Shown here one piece after another: positions 42,045-51,795 of a stretch of DNA of 64,000 bases (positions are counted from its first letter, which is position 1; the number at the start of each line of letters is the position of its first letter). Source of the stretch: CALLVY01 sp937899855 (GTDB lineage: Bacteria > Bacteroidota > Bacteroidia > Chitinophagales > Saprospiraceae); contig JBCBQC010000001.1 of NCBI GenBank assembly GCA_039820405.1, forward strand, positions 124,001-188,000. The letters run 5' to 3'. Below the pieces are notes generated by a model. It did no database searches. It was not told the DNA's origin and saw nothing but the letters and a program-made list of their open reading frames with translations. A program made the position numbers and the translations under genes.

Positions 42045-44642
42045 ATGCAATTCCGATTTCTGTGGCTCTTCGGCCTACCCCTCTTCTTACTCGCCTGTGG
42101 AGCGGGAAAAAAGGCCACCACCATTCCCGAGGTCATTGTTGAAGAAACCGATCTGGATACCCTTACCGTCAGCGCACCGCGTGAGGTGAGTGCGCCTCCG
42201 AAAGTGGAAAATTACCGTTTGCCCCGCTACAACCCCAGCTACCAGCGCCGCAACGATTTGCTCCACACCCGGCTCGACCTTCGTTTTGATTGGGAGCAAC
42301 AAACCGTTATCGGCAAGGCGGGACTCACACTAAAACCCCTGTTTTACCCCGTTCGCAGCCTCGTTCTGGATGCCCAAAATTTTGACATCCACCGCATCCA
42401 ACTCAACAATCAAGATTTGAAATACGAATACGACCAACAAGTCTTGACCATCCAACTGGACCGCGAATACCGCTCGGAGGAACAGTACCGCATCGAGATC
42501 GACTATACCGCCAACCCCACCAAAGGGGCAATCGGGGGGAGCGCCGCCATCACTTCGGATCAAGGGCTCTTTTTCATCAATCCCGACGGCAGCGACCCCG
42601 ATAAGCCCATGCAAATCTGGACGCAGGGGGAGACCGAATACAATTCGCGTTGGTTCCCCACCATCGACAAACCCATCGAGCGGAGTACTCAGGAAGTTTA
42701 CCTCACCGTCAAGGAACGTTTTCAGACTTTGTCGAACGGCATTTTGGTGGCCTCCAAAAGCAATGACGATGGCACCCGTACCGATTATTGGAAAATGGAT
42801 AAAGCCCACGCCCCCTACTTGTTTATGCTGGCCATTGGCGAATACGCGATAGTGAAGGACAAGTGGCGCGACATTTTGGTCGACTACTACGTCGAACCCG
42901 ACTACGAAGAAGACGCCCGGGCCATTTTTGCCAACACCGTGGAGATGCTCGAATTCTTCTCCAACCTGCTGGGTGTCGATTACCCCTGGCAAAAGTACAG
43001 CCAGGTAGTGGTCCGCGATTTTGTGTCGGGGGCAATGGAAAATACGACGAGCGTCGTCTTTGGAGAGTTTGTACAACGCACCACCCGCGAACTCATCGAC
43101 AACCACAACGACCGAATCGTAGCCCACGAGATGTTTCACCACTGGTTTGGCGACTTCGTCACTTGTGAGAGCTGGGCCAACTTGACCCTCAACGAGGGCT
43201 TCGCCAATTACAGCGAGTACCTCTGGACCGAACACAAGTACGGCATCGAAGCGGCCGATCATCTACTGCGCGGCGATCAGGAGGGCTACCTCCAATCGAC
43301 CGGATACACGGGTATTCACCCTCTGATTCACTTTGCTTACGAAGATAAGGAGGACATGTTTGACGCTCACAGCTACAACAAAGGGGGAATCGTAATGCAC
43401 ATGCTGCGCAATTATCTGGGGGATGAGGCCTTTTACGCGGGATTGAAAAAGTACCTTCTGGATAATGCCTACACCGCCGTCGAATCCCACGAACTGCGAA
43501 TGGCGTTTGAGGACATCTGTGGAGAAGACCTCAATTGGTTTTTTGACCAATGGTACTTTAGCGCGGGTCATCCGCTGTTGTCGATCAACTACGAATACGA
43601 TGAGGAAAAACGGGAGGTCGTGGTACGGATTGAGCAGCAGCAGGATCCCGAGACCAATCCGCCAATTTTTGTCCTGCCCATGGGCGTCGACGTATACCTG
43701 GGGGAAGGAGAGCCGGCGCATCACGACATTGTAGTCAATGAACGGACCCAGATTTTTCGCTTCCCAGCCGCCCAGCGGCCTCAGCTGGTCAATGTCGATT
43801 CCGACAAGATGACCCTTGGTATCAAGCGGGACAACAAATCCGAGAACGAGTGGATTTTTCAGTACAAAAACGGACCGAAGTACCTCGACCGTTGGGAGGC
43901 TTTGAATGCGCTGCAGGGTAGCCTCAGCCCCGCCGCCCGGGAAGTTTTTGTGCTGGCCCTACAAGATTCCTTTTGGGCACTGCGGGAATTGGCCCTGGCT
44001 GAGCTCGCAGGCAGCGAAGATCCCACCGTGCTGCAAACGATCAGCCAACTTGCCGAAAAAGACGAGCGTTCCGACGTCCGCGCCACCGCCCTGGCCTTTT
44101 TGGGAGCGACGGAGCGTGTACAGTACGCCGACCTATTTAAACGGGCCATCAAAAACGATCCCAGCTATCCGGGGATGGCCGCGGCCCTGATCAGTCTGGT
44201 CCAGGTAGCTCCGGAGGAGGCCCTAAGCATTGCCAAGGACTTGGAATCGGAAAAAAACCCCGGGGTGGTGGAGGCCTTGGTACAGGTGTACGGTCTGGCA
44301 CCGGATATTCGGAATTTGCCTTACTTCCAGCAGCACACCAATACCCTCGATGAGTACGGGGCCTTTAGTTATTTCGACGCGTACCTGGGAACCATTCAGG
44401 TCGGCACTCCGGAGCAGCAGCAGGAGGGTCTCCAATTTTTGATCAGCCAGGGCAAGGAAAACAGCTCACCGTGGCGGCGACTCGGGGCGGTACGCTCGCT
44501 TTACGGGTGGACCCAACTGCTCGATGGGGGAGCCGGCGACACCGATGTGGTTTCGGTGGATCGGGTACGCACGGCCATTCAAGAGATCATTCGGGAGGAA
44601 AAAGACCCCCAATTACAAGAGATTTACAAGCAATTACAGTAG
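42045..44642 (+). CDS. M1-family metallo-aminopeptidase, lipoprotein
   Basis: 865 residues. The signal ends in LLAC (Cys19 region), so it is probably a lipoprotein. The peptidase domain contains the exopeptidase motif G-A-M-E-N near residue 328 and the zinc motif H361-E-M-F-H365 with Glu384 in TLNEGF, i.e. HExxH-x18-E. All catalytic ligands are present, so it should be active. The C-terminal third (about 610-860) is an armadillo/HEAT-like helical region (RWEALNALQG, LAELAGSEDP, RATALAFLGA), usual for the family. It would degrade peptides in the periplasm or at the surface. Followed by a strong terminator. Confidence 0.94.
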   Translation: MQFRFLWLFGLPLFLLACGAGKKATTIPEVIVEETDLDTLTVSAPREVSAPPKVENYRLPRYNPSYQRRNDLLHTRLDLRFDWEQQTVIGKAGLTLKPLFYPVRSLVLDAQNFDIHRIQLNNQDLKYEYDQQVLTIQLDREYRSEEQYRIEIDYTANPTKGAIGGSAAITSDQGLFFINPDGSDPDKPMQIWTQGETEYNSRWFPTIDKPIERSTQEVYLTVKERFQTLSNGILVASKSNDDGTRTDYWKMDKAHAPYLFMLAIGEYAIVKDKWRDILVDYYVEPDYEEDARAIFANTVEMLEFFSNLLGVDYPWQKYSQVVVRDFVSGAMENTTSVVFGEFVQRTTRELIDNHNDRIVAHEMFHHWFGDFVTCESWANLTLNEGFANYSEYLWTEHKYGIEAADHLLRGDQEGYLQSTGYTGIHPLIHFAYEDKEDMFDAHSYNKGGIVMHMLRNYLGDEAFYAGLKKYLLDNAYTAVESHELRMAFEDICGEDLNWFFDQWYFSAGHPLLSINYEYDEEKREVVVRIEQQQDPETNPPIFVLPMGVDVYLGEGEPAHHDIVVNERTQIFRFPAAQRPQLVNVDSDKMTLGIKRDNKSENEWIFQYKNGPKYLDRWEALNALQGSLSPAAREVFVLALQDSFWALRELALAELAGSEDPTVLQTISQLAEKDERSDVRATALAFLGATERVQYADLFKRAIKNDPSYPGMAAALISLVQVAPEEALSIAKDLESEKNPGVVEALVQVYGLAPDIRNLPYFQQHTNTLDEYGAFSYFDAYLGTIQVGTPEQQQEGLQFLISQGKENSSPWRRLGAVRSLYGWTQLLDGGAGDTDVVSVDRVRTAIQEIIREEKDPQLQEIYKQLQ

Positions 44643-44665
44643 CGGAGCCACCGTTTAGATGTTAA

Positions 44666-44710
44666 AAAGGGGCGAACGGCTTGGCCATTCGCCCCTTTGG
44701 TCTTTTTTCT
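44666..44710 (+). terminator. Intrinsic terminator of the M1 aminopeptidase gene
   Basis: AAAGGGGCGAA (44666-44676) pairs perfectly with TTCGCCCCTTT (44688-44698); an 11-nt loop lies between them and a T-rich tail (TCTTTTTTCT) follows. It sits 23 bp after the stop codon. Confidence 0.92.
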
Positions 44711-44833
44711 CTTGATTTTAAGACTTTGAATGAATAATTTAGGTAGGCGATGGGGACAAAATTCTCGGTCTGAACCCCGATTTGTAGCCGGGCCACGCAT
44801 CTATTGCGCAACATCAGTCGTATAATTGGTGTT

Positions 44834-44841
44834 TACCTTTG
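44834..44841 (+). promoter_or_regulatory. Candidate -7 box for the DUF4175 gene
   Basis: TACCTTTG is a perfect TAnnTTTG match, 38 bp before the ATG at 44880. No TTTG lies at the usual distance; the only nearby TTG (44804-44806) is too far, so support is partial. Confidence 0.35.
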
Positions 44842-44879
44842 GCTAGGCGCTCTTTACAACTTTACCACCTCGATCATCA

Positions 44880-47800
44880 ATGGCAATGCTCAACAATAAT
44901 TACCAGCAACTCCTCCACAAGCTCGATCAGTTCACCCGCAAATACTACCTCAACCAGTTGTTGCGGGGTGCCCTGTACTCGACGGGACTCATCCTACTCC
45001 TCTTTTTGGGAATGAACCTGCTGGAGCACTACTTTTTCTTCGGTACCGGCGGGCGGAAACTCCTGTTTTTCTCCTTCCTGGGTGCCAGTGGTATTGCCCT
45101 GACCTTTTGGGTATTGATGCCATTGCTGCACTATTTCCGCCTGGGAAAACTGATTTCCCACGAACAAGCTGCCGAAATCATCGGTGATCACTTTGGGGGG
45201 GTCAAGGACAAGCTACTCAACGTTTTGCAATTAAAGCGGCAGGCCGAGCAATCCCCTCAGACCGACTTGCTCCTCGCCGGTATCAACCAGAAGACCGAAG
45301 ACATCAAATTGGTCCCCTTTCGAAATGCCATCAATCTCAACCAAAATCGCAAGTATCTGCGCTACGCCCTGCCGCCGCTGCTGCTGCTGTTGGTCATCCT
45401 CTTCGCCGCTCCCACGATAATTACGGAAAGTACCAACCGCCTCATCAACAACGGCAGAGAGTTCGAACGCGCGGCTCCCTTTAGCTTCCAACTGAACGAA
45501 GAACAGTTGGAAGTGGTACAGTTTGAAGATTACCTGCTTGAGGTCACCGTGAGCCCCAAAGAAAACGGTGGCATGTTGCCCGACGAAGTGTACATCGACA
45601 TCGATAATTATCAATACCGCTTGCAAAAGGAAGCGCCCGATAAATTCAGCTACCGCTTTAGCAACGTACAGAAAACAACCGATTTCAACATTTTCGCCAG
45701 CAGCCTGCGCGATCGCGTGAGCTCGCCGGAGTTTACGCTGGACGTACTCAAAAAGCCCAATATCCTGGGCTTCGAAACCCAACTGCGGTACCCCCGCTAC
45801 ACCCAGCGGAAAAACGAGACCCTACAAAATATCGGTGACCTGGTAGTCCCTCAGGGTACTCAGATCAGTTGGCTGTTCAACTCCCTCAACACGGACGACT
45901 TGGACCTGCGCTTTTCGCTCGCCGAAGACGTCAGTGCGGCCAACCGCTCGGACGAAACCTCCTTTAGTTACAAGAAAAAAGCCCTCCGCGACGAGACCTA
46001 CCGCATCTACGTATCCAACAAAAATTTGCCCAAGGCCGATTCCGTTAGCTACTCCATCACGGTGGTTCCCGACCTCAATCCCAACATCAATGTGGATAAG
46101 TTTGTGGACAGTACCGATTCCAAGCTGCTTTTCTTTATTGGCGAGGCTTCCGACGACTACGGCTTACTGAGTCTCTCCTTCAACTACCGCATCCAACGAA
46201 ACGGCGTACCGGGCGAGTTGCAAACGGTAAAGATGAAAAAACCGGAGGCCCGCCAGATTTCCTACAATTACACTTGGGACCTGCGCGAGATCGAGCTCCA
46301 ACCGGGAGATGAAATCGTGTACTACTTTGAAGTATACGATAACGATGGAGTGAACGGAAGCAAAGCAGCCCGGACCAATTTGATGAATTTCCAAATGCCG
46401 ACGGTCGAGGAGCTGCAGGAAAAAGAAGAACAAAACAACGATGACATCAAGGAAGACCTCAAAGAATCGCTCAAGGAATCGCGGAAGCTACAACGGGAAA
46501 TGAAGGAGCTGCGCGAGAAGCTCTTGCAGGAACGCGAGGTCAACTGGCAGACGAAGGAAGAGCTGGAAAAGATGATGGAGCGGCAGAAAGAATTGGAAAA
46601 AGCCATCGAAGAGGCGAAAAAGAAATTTGAGGAAAACCTCAAAAACCAGGAAGAACTGAGCGAACAACCCCAGGAAGAAATCCTCGAAAAACAGGAAAAA
46701 ATCCAGGAGATGTTCGAAGACCTGATGAGCGATGAGATGAAGAAACTGATGGATCAGATCCAAGAGTTGATGCAGGAATTGGAGAAGGACAATGCGCTGG
46801 AGATGATGGAACAAATGGAGATGAACGACGAAGAATTGGAACTGGAGCTCGATCGGATGCTGGAACTGTTTAAGCAATTGGAGATGGAGAGCGAGATTCA
46901 AAAGCAGGTGGATCGCCTGGAAGAACTGGCCGAAGAGCAGGAAGCATTGAGCGAGGATACCAAGACGGGGGAGGAGTCGCAGGAGGAATTGGAGAAACGC
47001 CAGGAGGAAATCAACGAGGCGTTTGAAGAAATCCAGGAGAAGCAGGAAGAGTTGGAAAAGAAAAACCAGGAGCTGGAGCGGCCCAAAGATATGGGAGATC
47101 AGGACGAGAAGATGGAAGACATCGAACAGAATCTGCAACAGAGCCAGGAGCAACTGAACCAACAGGAAAATAAAAAGGCCTCCAAGTCGCAAAAGAAGGC
47201 TTCGGAGAAAATGAAAGAAATGGCCCAGTCGATGCAGTCGCAGATGCAATCGGGGCAGATGGAGCAGATGGAGGAAGACATGGCCTCTTTGCGCCAATTG
47301 CTCGAAAATTTGGTGACCATCTCCTTCGATCAGGAAGGTTTGATGGACGAACTGGCCCGATCGAGCATCAACACGCCCCGCTACGTAGAGCTGGTCCAGC
47401 AGCAATTCAAGATTAAGGACGACTTCCAAATCGTAGAGGATAGCCTACAAGCTCTCGCCAAACGGGTATTCCAGATCGAGTCTTTCGTGACCGAAAAGGT
47501 GGGAGAAATCGAGGAGAATCTGGGAGAAAGCCTGGAGCAATTGGAAGAGCGCAAAAAACCACAAGCCGCTGATAATCAACAGCGTACGATGAAAAATGTC
47601 AACGATCTAGCCCTGATGCTCAACGAAGTGATGGAGCAAATGCAGCAGCAGATGTCAAGCATGATGTCGGGCAATCAGATGTGTAACAAACCCGGTGGCC
47701 AAGGGAGCAAGCCCGGCAAAGTGCCGATGGATAAGATTACGAAGTCGCAGGGCGAGCTCAACCAACAGATGGAGCAGATGAAGAAGGCCATGGAAAAGGG

Positions 47801-48245
47801 GAAGCAGGGAAGCAGTAAGGAATTTGCCAAAATGGCGGCCAAGCAGGCGGCCATGCGCAAGGCGCTCCGCGAGATGCAGAAAGAAAAGCAGCAGCAAGGC
47901 CAGGGGGGGGAAGGCGGCCAACAGTTACAGGAAATCATTGATCAAATGAATAAAGTGGAAACCGATCTGGTCAACAAGCGTTTAACCAATGAAATGCTCA
48001 AGCGCCAGCAGGAAATCCTCACCCGTTTGCTGGAAGCTGAGAAGGCCGATCGCCAGCGGGAGTACGACAACAAACGCAAAGCAGAGCGGGCCAGCCAGCA
48101 GGAACGCAAGATGCCGCCTTCCTTGGAGGAATACATCAAAAAACGCGAAGCAGAAATCGAGCTGTACAAAACCGTCTCGCCAGCATTGAAGCCTTACTAC
48201 AAGTTTTTGGTGGAGGAATACTTCAAATCCTTAAAGAAAAATTAA
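44880..48245 (+). CDS. DUF4175 giant membrane protein with long coiled coil
   Basis: 1121 residues. Three hydrophobic segments lie near the N-terminus: about 33-52, 61-82 and 160-182. A beta-rich extracytoplasmic region follows (about 190-505; FELDVLKKPN-like and SYSITVVPDLNPNI). From about 510 to 1080 the chain is a very long, Glu/Gln/Lys/Met-rich coiled coil with many QEELEKKQEE-type heptads. It ends in PSLEEYIKKREAEIELYKTV and YKFLVEEYFKSLKKN. DUF4175 proteins are widespread in Bacteroidota and alphaproteobacteria and have no assigned function. The three downstream genes (anti-sigma-like, ybeY, thrA) are close, but a clear promoter separates thrA. Confidence 0.9.
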   Translation: MAMLNNNYQQLLHKLDQFTRKYYLNQLLRGALYSTGLILLLFLGMNLLEHYFFFGTGGRKLLFFSFLGASGIALTFWVLMPLLHYFRLGKLISHEQAAEIIGDHFGGVKDKLLNVLQLKRQAEQSPQTDLLLAGINQKTEDIKLVPFRNAINLNQNRKYLRYALPPLLLLLVILFAAPTIITESTNRLINNGREFERAAPFSFQLNEEQLEVVQFEDYLLEVTVSPKENGGMLPDEVYIDIDNYQYRLQKEAPDKFSYRFSNVQKTTDFNIFASSLRDRVSSPEFTLDVLKKPNILGFETQLRYPRYTQRKNETLQNIGDLVVPQGTQISWLFNSLNTDDLDLRFSLAEDVSAANRSDETSFSYKKKALRDETYRIYVSNKNLPKADSVSYSITVVPDLNPNINVDKFVDSTDSKLLFFIGEASDDYGLLSLSFNYRIQRNGVPGELQTVKMKKPEARQISYNYTWDLREIELQPGDEIVYYFEVYDNDGVNGSKAARTNLMNFQMPTVEELQEKEEQNNDDIKEDLKESLKESRKLQREMKELREKLLQEREVNWQTKEELEKMMERQKELEKAIEEAKKKFEENLKNQEELSEQPQEEILEKQEKIQEMFEDLMSDEMKKLMDQIQELMQELEKDNALEMMEQMEMNDEELELELDRMLELFKQLEMESEIQKQVDRLEELAEEQEALSEDTKTGEESQEELEKRQEEINEAFEEIQEKQEELEKKNQELERPKDMGDQDEKMEDIEQNLQQSQEQLNQQENKKASKSQKKASEKMKEMAQSMQSQMQSGQMEQMEEDMASLRQLLENLVTISFDQEGLMDELARSSINTPRYVELVQQQFKIKDDFQIVEDSLQALAKRVFQIESFVTEKVGEIEENLGESLEQLEERKKPQAADNQQRTMKNVNDLALMLNEVMEQMQQQMSSMMSGNQMCNKPGGQGSKPGKVPMDKITKSQGELNQQMEQMKKAMEKGKQGSSKEFAKMAAKQAAMRKALREMQKEKQQQGQGGEGGQQLQEIIDQMNKVETDLVNKRLTNEMLKRQQEILTRLLEAEKADRQREYDNKRKAERASQQERKMPPSLEEYIKKREAEIELYKTVSPALKPYYKFLVEEYFKSLKKN

Positions 48246-48322
48246 TTTTCAAGGTGTTTGAACCAAAAAAACGGTTTCGTCGTAAGATTCAACAGTAACA
48301 ATTTATTCATTGTCACTGCATA

Positions 48323-48727
48323 ATGAGCAAACAACTGCAAATGCTAAAGTTAAACTCCGACCCTAGCAACGTCGCTCGCGTAGAAACCTTTGTGGAAAAA
48401 GTCGTTGCCAAGTATTGCATCAGCCCCGATATGTACGGCAATATTCTAATCAGCCTCACCGAAGCGGTTACCAATGCCATCACCCACGGCAATCATAGCG
48501 ATTCCAATAAAACGGTTTCCGTACGGTTAAAAGACATGGGGGGAAAATTGGCCTTCCGAATTTCCGACGAGGGAGAAGGCTTTGATTACGATAACATTCC
48601 CGATCCGACGGCTCCCGAAAATCTCCTCAAAATTGGCGGACGCGGCGTCTTTCTCATGCGCCAGCTCTCCGATGATGTTCTCTTCCACGACAATGGCAGT
48701 ACGGTCGAAATCCAATTTAAATTGTAA
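48323..48727 (+). CDS. RsbW-like ATP-binding protein (anti-sigma/serine kinase fold)
   Basis: 134 residues of the HATPase_c_2 family. NILISLTEAVTNAITHGNHSD is the N-box with the ATP-binding Asn, DEGEGFDYDNIPD the G1 box, and GGRGVFLMRQLSDDV the G2 box. These are the kinase motifs of RsbW/SpoIIAB-type anti-sigma factors. No anti-anti-sigma or phosphatase partner lies nearby in this window. Target unknown. It precedes ybeY by 3 bp, so the two are co-transcribed. Confidence 0.88.
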   Translation: MSKQLQMLKLNSDPSNVARVETFVEKVVAKYCISPDMYGNILISLTEAVTNAITHGNHSDSNKTVSVRLKDMGGKLAFRISDEGEGFDYDNIPDPTAPENLLKIGGRGVFLMRQLSDDVLFHDNGSTVEIQFKL

Positions 48728-48730
48728 ATT

Positions 48731-49168
48731 GTGCCCATCGAAGCCGAGTCGAATCATATCCATTTTCATTTCGAAGCCGTTGACCCTCCCTTTACCAACA
48801 CCGATAAGTTGGCCGAATGGATCCGCGAGTGTATCCACCACGAAGGGGGAATCCTGCACTACATCAACTACATCTTCTGTTCTGATGAATACCTCCACCA
48901 AATTAACCTCGATTTTCTCCAACACGATACCCTAACCGACATCATCACCTTTCCCTATTCCGATGAGGCCATCGAAAGCGACATCTACATCAGCATCGAG
49001 CGCGTGGTAGAGAACGCGCAGACTTTTGGCGTCAGTACCCAAAATGAATTGCGGCGGGTCATGATCCACGGCGTACTGCACCTGCTGGGCTACGACGACA
49101 AAAGTCCTGAAGAACAGCGCAGTATGCGGGCCAAAGAAGAAGAATGTCTCCAACGACTGGGAGAATAG
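48731..49168 (+). CDS. ybeY: rRNA maturation endoribonuclease YbeY
   Basis: 145 residues from GTG 48731, three bases after the previous stop. The metal-binding signature H-G-V-L-H-L-L-G-Y-D-D is present; the third His of the classical H-G-x-x-H-L-x-G-Y-D-H is Asp here, a variation frequent in Bacteroidota. INLDFLQHDTLTDIITFPY matches the conserved central motif. It processes the 3' end of 16S rRNA and acts in ribosome quality control. Its distance to the anti-sigma-like gene indicates one transcript. Confidence 0.92.
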   Translation: MPIEAESNHIHFHFEAVDPPFTNTDKLAEWIRECIHHEGGILHYINYIFCSDEYLHQINLDFLQHDTLTDIITFPYSDEAIESDIYISIERVVENAQTFGVSTQNELRRVMIHGVLHLLGYDDKSPEEQRSMRAKEEECLQRLGE

Positions 49169-49191
49169 GACGCTACGAATCAAAGAAGGGC

Positions 49192-49222
49192 TTTACAGAG
49201 ATGACACATATCCTTATCTTTG
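49192..49222 (+). promoter_or_regulatory. Strong candidate promoter of thrA
   Basis: TTTA at 49192-49195, exactly 19 bp, and TATCTTTG at 49215-49222 (perfect TAnnTTTG). The predicted leader of about 100 nt (49229-49329) carries an AAGGAGGAAAGG purine tract but no clear attenuator peptide. Confidence 0.55.
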
Positions 49223-49329
49223 TCCGCTTAAGGAGGAAAGGTCAATAAGATTCCTTTTGCCACAACCTCCGCACCAATTGTACGTACACCTAGTGGTACC
49301 GTATTGATAGGTCCTAAACCCTCAAATCG

Positions 49330-51795
49330 ATGAAAGTATTAAAGTTTGGCGGATCATCAGTCGCCCAGCCCGAACGAATTGAACGCATTGTAAAGATCCT
49401 TAAAGACTACTACACCCAGGGAGAAGAATTTACCGTAGTCTTCTCCGCCTTTGGCGGAGTCACCGACTCCCTGATCGCCATGAGCCAGGCCGCCGAGAAG
49501 GGGCAGGAAGAAGAATACCTCCAGTTGGTTGAATTTTTTAGCCAACGCCACACCAGTGCCGTCAAAACCCTCCTCAACGAGTCGACCCAGCAAAAGGTCT
49601 TACCCGAATTACTCGACAACCATCAGACCCTCAAAAATCTGCTCAAAGGTATTTATCTGGTCCGGGAAGCCTCGGCTCGTACGATGGATTACGTGCTGAG
49701 TTTTGGAGAACGCAACTCAGCCTACATCATTGCCCACGCCCTCCAACAGGAAGGCATCAATGCCCATTACCTCGATGCACGCAAGGTGATCAAAACCGAT
49801 AAAAACTTTGGCTCCGCCAAGGTCGACTTTCAACGGTCTTACGAAAACATCAGCGATTACTACGGCAACAATCCCGGTATACAGATCGTCACTGGTTTTA
49901 TCAGTTCGGCTCGGGGAGGACTCACCACTACCCTCGGCCGGGGAGGCTCCGACTATACCGCCGCCCTACTCGCCGCCGGACTGGATGCCACCTTGATCGA
50001 GATATGGACCGATGTCGATGGCGTACTGACGGCCGACCCCCGCAAGGTCAAAAAGGCTTTTACCATTCCAACCCTGTCCTTCGCCGAGGCCATGGAAATG
50101 TCGCACTTCGGTGCTAAAGTCATCTATCCCCCTACCTTGCTCCCCGCTCTGGAAAAGAACATTGCGCTGGTAATTAAAAATACTTTTAACCCCAGCCACC
50201 CCGGCACTTTTATCTCCAGCAAGGCCAGTACCAGCCAACAACTCATCAAGGGCATTTCCTCCATCGGAGAAATCGCACTGCTTACCCTTCAAGGTAGCGG
50301 TATGTTTGGCGTACCGGGCATTTCGGGAAAACTGTTTGGTGCCCTCGCCCACGGAAACATCAACGTGGTACTTATCACCCAGGGTTCTTCGGAGCACTCG
50401 ATTAGTTTTGCGATCAAACCCAAAGATGCAAAGCGAGCCAAAAGATTAATCGATAAGGCCTTTGAATACGAAATTCAGTCCGGGATCATCGAACCCATCA
50501 TGGTGGAGGCGGACCTGTCGGTGGTGGCCATCATTGGAGAGAACATGCGCTACCAGCCGGGCATTGCCGGGCGTTTGTTTCAAGCCCTGGGGAAAAATGG
50601 AATCAACTGTGTCGCCATCGCCCAGGGATCATCAGAGCTCAACGTATCCGTCGTCATCAACAAGACGGACGAGACCAAAGCCTTGGTGGCGCTTCACGAA
50701 GCTTTCTTCTTATCAGATACGCGGGTTCTCCACATCTTTATGGTGGGGGTGGGCCTGATCGGTAGTACCCTCCTGGAGCAAATTCAAAAGCAAGCGAAGT
50801 ATTTGCTCGAAAAACAATCCATCGAAATCAAGGTTGCGGGACTGTCGAACAGCCGACGGATGCTCTTGGACGAAAAAGGGATTGACCTTGATCGGTGGAA
50901 GGAAAGTCTGGCGGAATCCGAAGATTGCGAAAAAGCACATCTCCCCAGCTTTGTACAAAAGATGCAGGAAATGAATCTGTCCAATACCATTTTTGTGGAT
51001 AATACGGCCAGCGAAGAAGTGTCCACTTTTTACGAAAGTATTCTCGAATCAAGCATCTCAATCTCGACGCCCAATAAGATTGCCACTTCTTCCTCTTACT
51101 TACAATACGAACGACTGAAGACCATTGCCAAAAAACGAGGCGTCCGCTTTCTGTACGAGACCAACGTCGGGGCGGGCCTACCGGTCATCACAACCCTCAA
51201 CGACCTGATCAACAGCGGCGATCGGATCCTCAAAATTGAGGGGGTGCTGTCGGGCTCGCTGTCTTTTATCTTCAACTCTTTTCAGGAGGGTACTCGGTTT
51301 AGCGCTATCGTTCGAGAAGCTAAGGAAAGGGGCTATACCGAACCCGATCCCCGTACGGACCTCAATGGCATTGATGTCCGTCGGAAATTGATCATCCTGG
51401 CCCGGGAAACGGGGCTCAAGATTGATGCGGGTGACGTCGTCATTGAAAATGTTTTACCACCGGCCTGTCAGGAGGCCGCCGATGTTCCCGCCTTCTTCGA
51501 GGCTATTCAGGCGGCGGATGAGCTTTTTGAGCAACGGCGGGCGGAGGCAGCTGCTCAAGGAGGTGTACTGCGTATGATCGCCAAGCTGGAAAATGGCTCG
51601 GCCAAGATCAAACTCCAGGCCGTCGACCGCAAACATCCTTTTTATACCCTCAGCGGTAGCGATAACATGATTGTCTTTACCACGGAGCGCTACAAGGAGC
51701 GACCGCTGGTGATTCGCGGACCCGGAGCGGGGGCGGAAGTAACGGCTGCTGGGCTTTTTGCCGAGATTATTACCATTGGAAACTTTCTAAACTAG
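49330..51795 (+). CDS. thrA: Bifunctional aspartate kinase/homoserine dehydrogenase
   Basis: 821 residues. Residues about 1-300 are the aspartokinase domain: MKVLKFGGSSVAQPERI, SFGERNSAYI, TTLGRGGSDYTAALLA, WTDVDGVLTADPR. Two ACT domains follow (about 310-460; IGEIALLTLQGSGMFG and VVAIIGENMR). Residues about 468-821 are homoserine dehydrogenase: GVGLIGSTLLEQI for NAD(P)H near 472, NVGAGLPVITTLNDL, GVLSGSLSFIF and RTDLNGIDVRRKL. It commits aspartate to threonine and methionine synthesis and contains both catalytic ends. The TAG stop codon is completed by the inserted element B. Probably regulated at the leader, but I see no clear attenuator. Confidence 0.96.
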   Translation: MKVLKFGGSSVAQPERIERIVKILKDYYTQGEEFTVVFSAFGGVTDSLIAMSQAAEKGQEEEYLQLVEFFSQRHTSAVKTLLNESTQQKVLPELLDNHQTLKNLLKGIYLVREASARTMDYVLSFGERNSAYIIAHALQQEGINAHYLDARKVIKTDKNFGSAKVDFQRSYENISDYYGNNPGIQIVTGFISSARGGLTTTLGRGGSDYTAALLAAGLDATLIEIWTDVDGVLTADPRKVKKAFTIPTLSFAEAMEMSHFGAKVIYPPTLLPALEKNIALVIKNTFNPSHPGTFISSKASTSQQLIKGISSIGEIALLTLQGSGMFGVPGISGKLFGALAHGNINVVLITQGSSEHSISFAIKPKDAKRAKRLIDKAFEYEIQSGIIEPIMVEADLSVVAIIGENMRYQPGIAGRLFQALGKNGINCVAIAQGSSELNVSVVINKTDETKALVALHEAFFLSDTRVLHIFMVGVGLIGSTLLEQIQKQAKYLLEKQSIEIKVAGLSNSRRMLLDEKGIDLDRWKESLAESEDCEKAHLPSFVQKMQEMNLSNTIFVDNTASEEVSTFYESILESSISISTPNKIATSSSYLQYERLKTIAKKRGVRFLYETNVGAGLPVITTLNDLINSGDRILKIEGVLSGSLSFIFNSFQEGTRFSAIVREAKERGYTEPDPRTDLNGIDVRRKLIILARETGLKIDAGDVVIENVLPPACQEAADVPAFFEAIQAADELFEQRRAEAAAQGGVLRMIAKLENGSAKIKLQAVDRKHPFYTLSGSDNMIVFTTERYKERPLVIRGPGAGAEVTAAGLFAEIITIGNFLN

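Noticed and set aside
46488..47429. Long antisense open frame (313 codons) rich in Leu, Phe and His
   Set aside because: It is the reverse of the Glu/Gln/Lys coiled coil of the DUF4175 gene; the composition is a mechanical consequence and there is no start context or family match.
49223..49329. Riboswitch or threonine attenuator in the thrA leader
   Set aside because: I found no Thr/Ile-rich leader peptide, no terminator hairpin with T run and no recognised riboswitch core.
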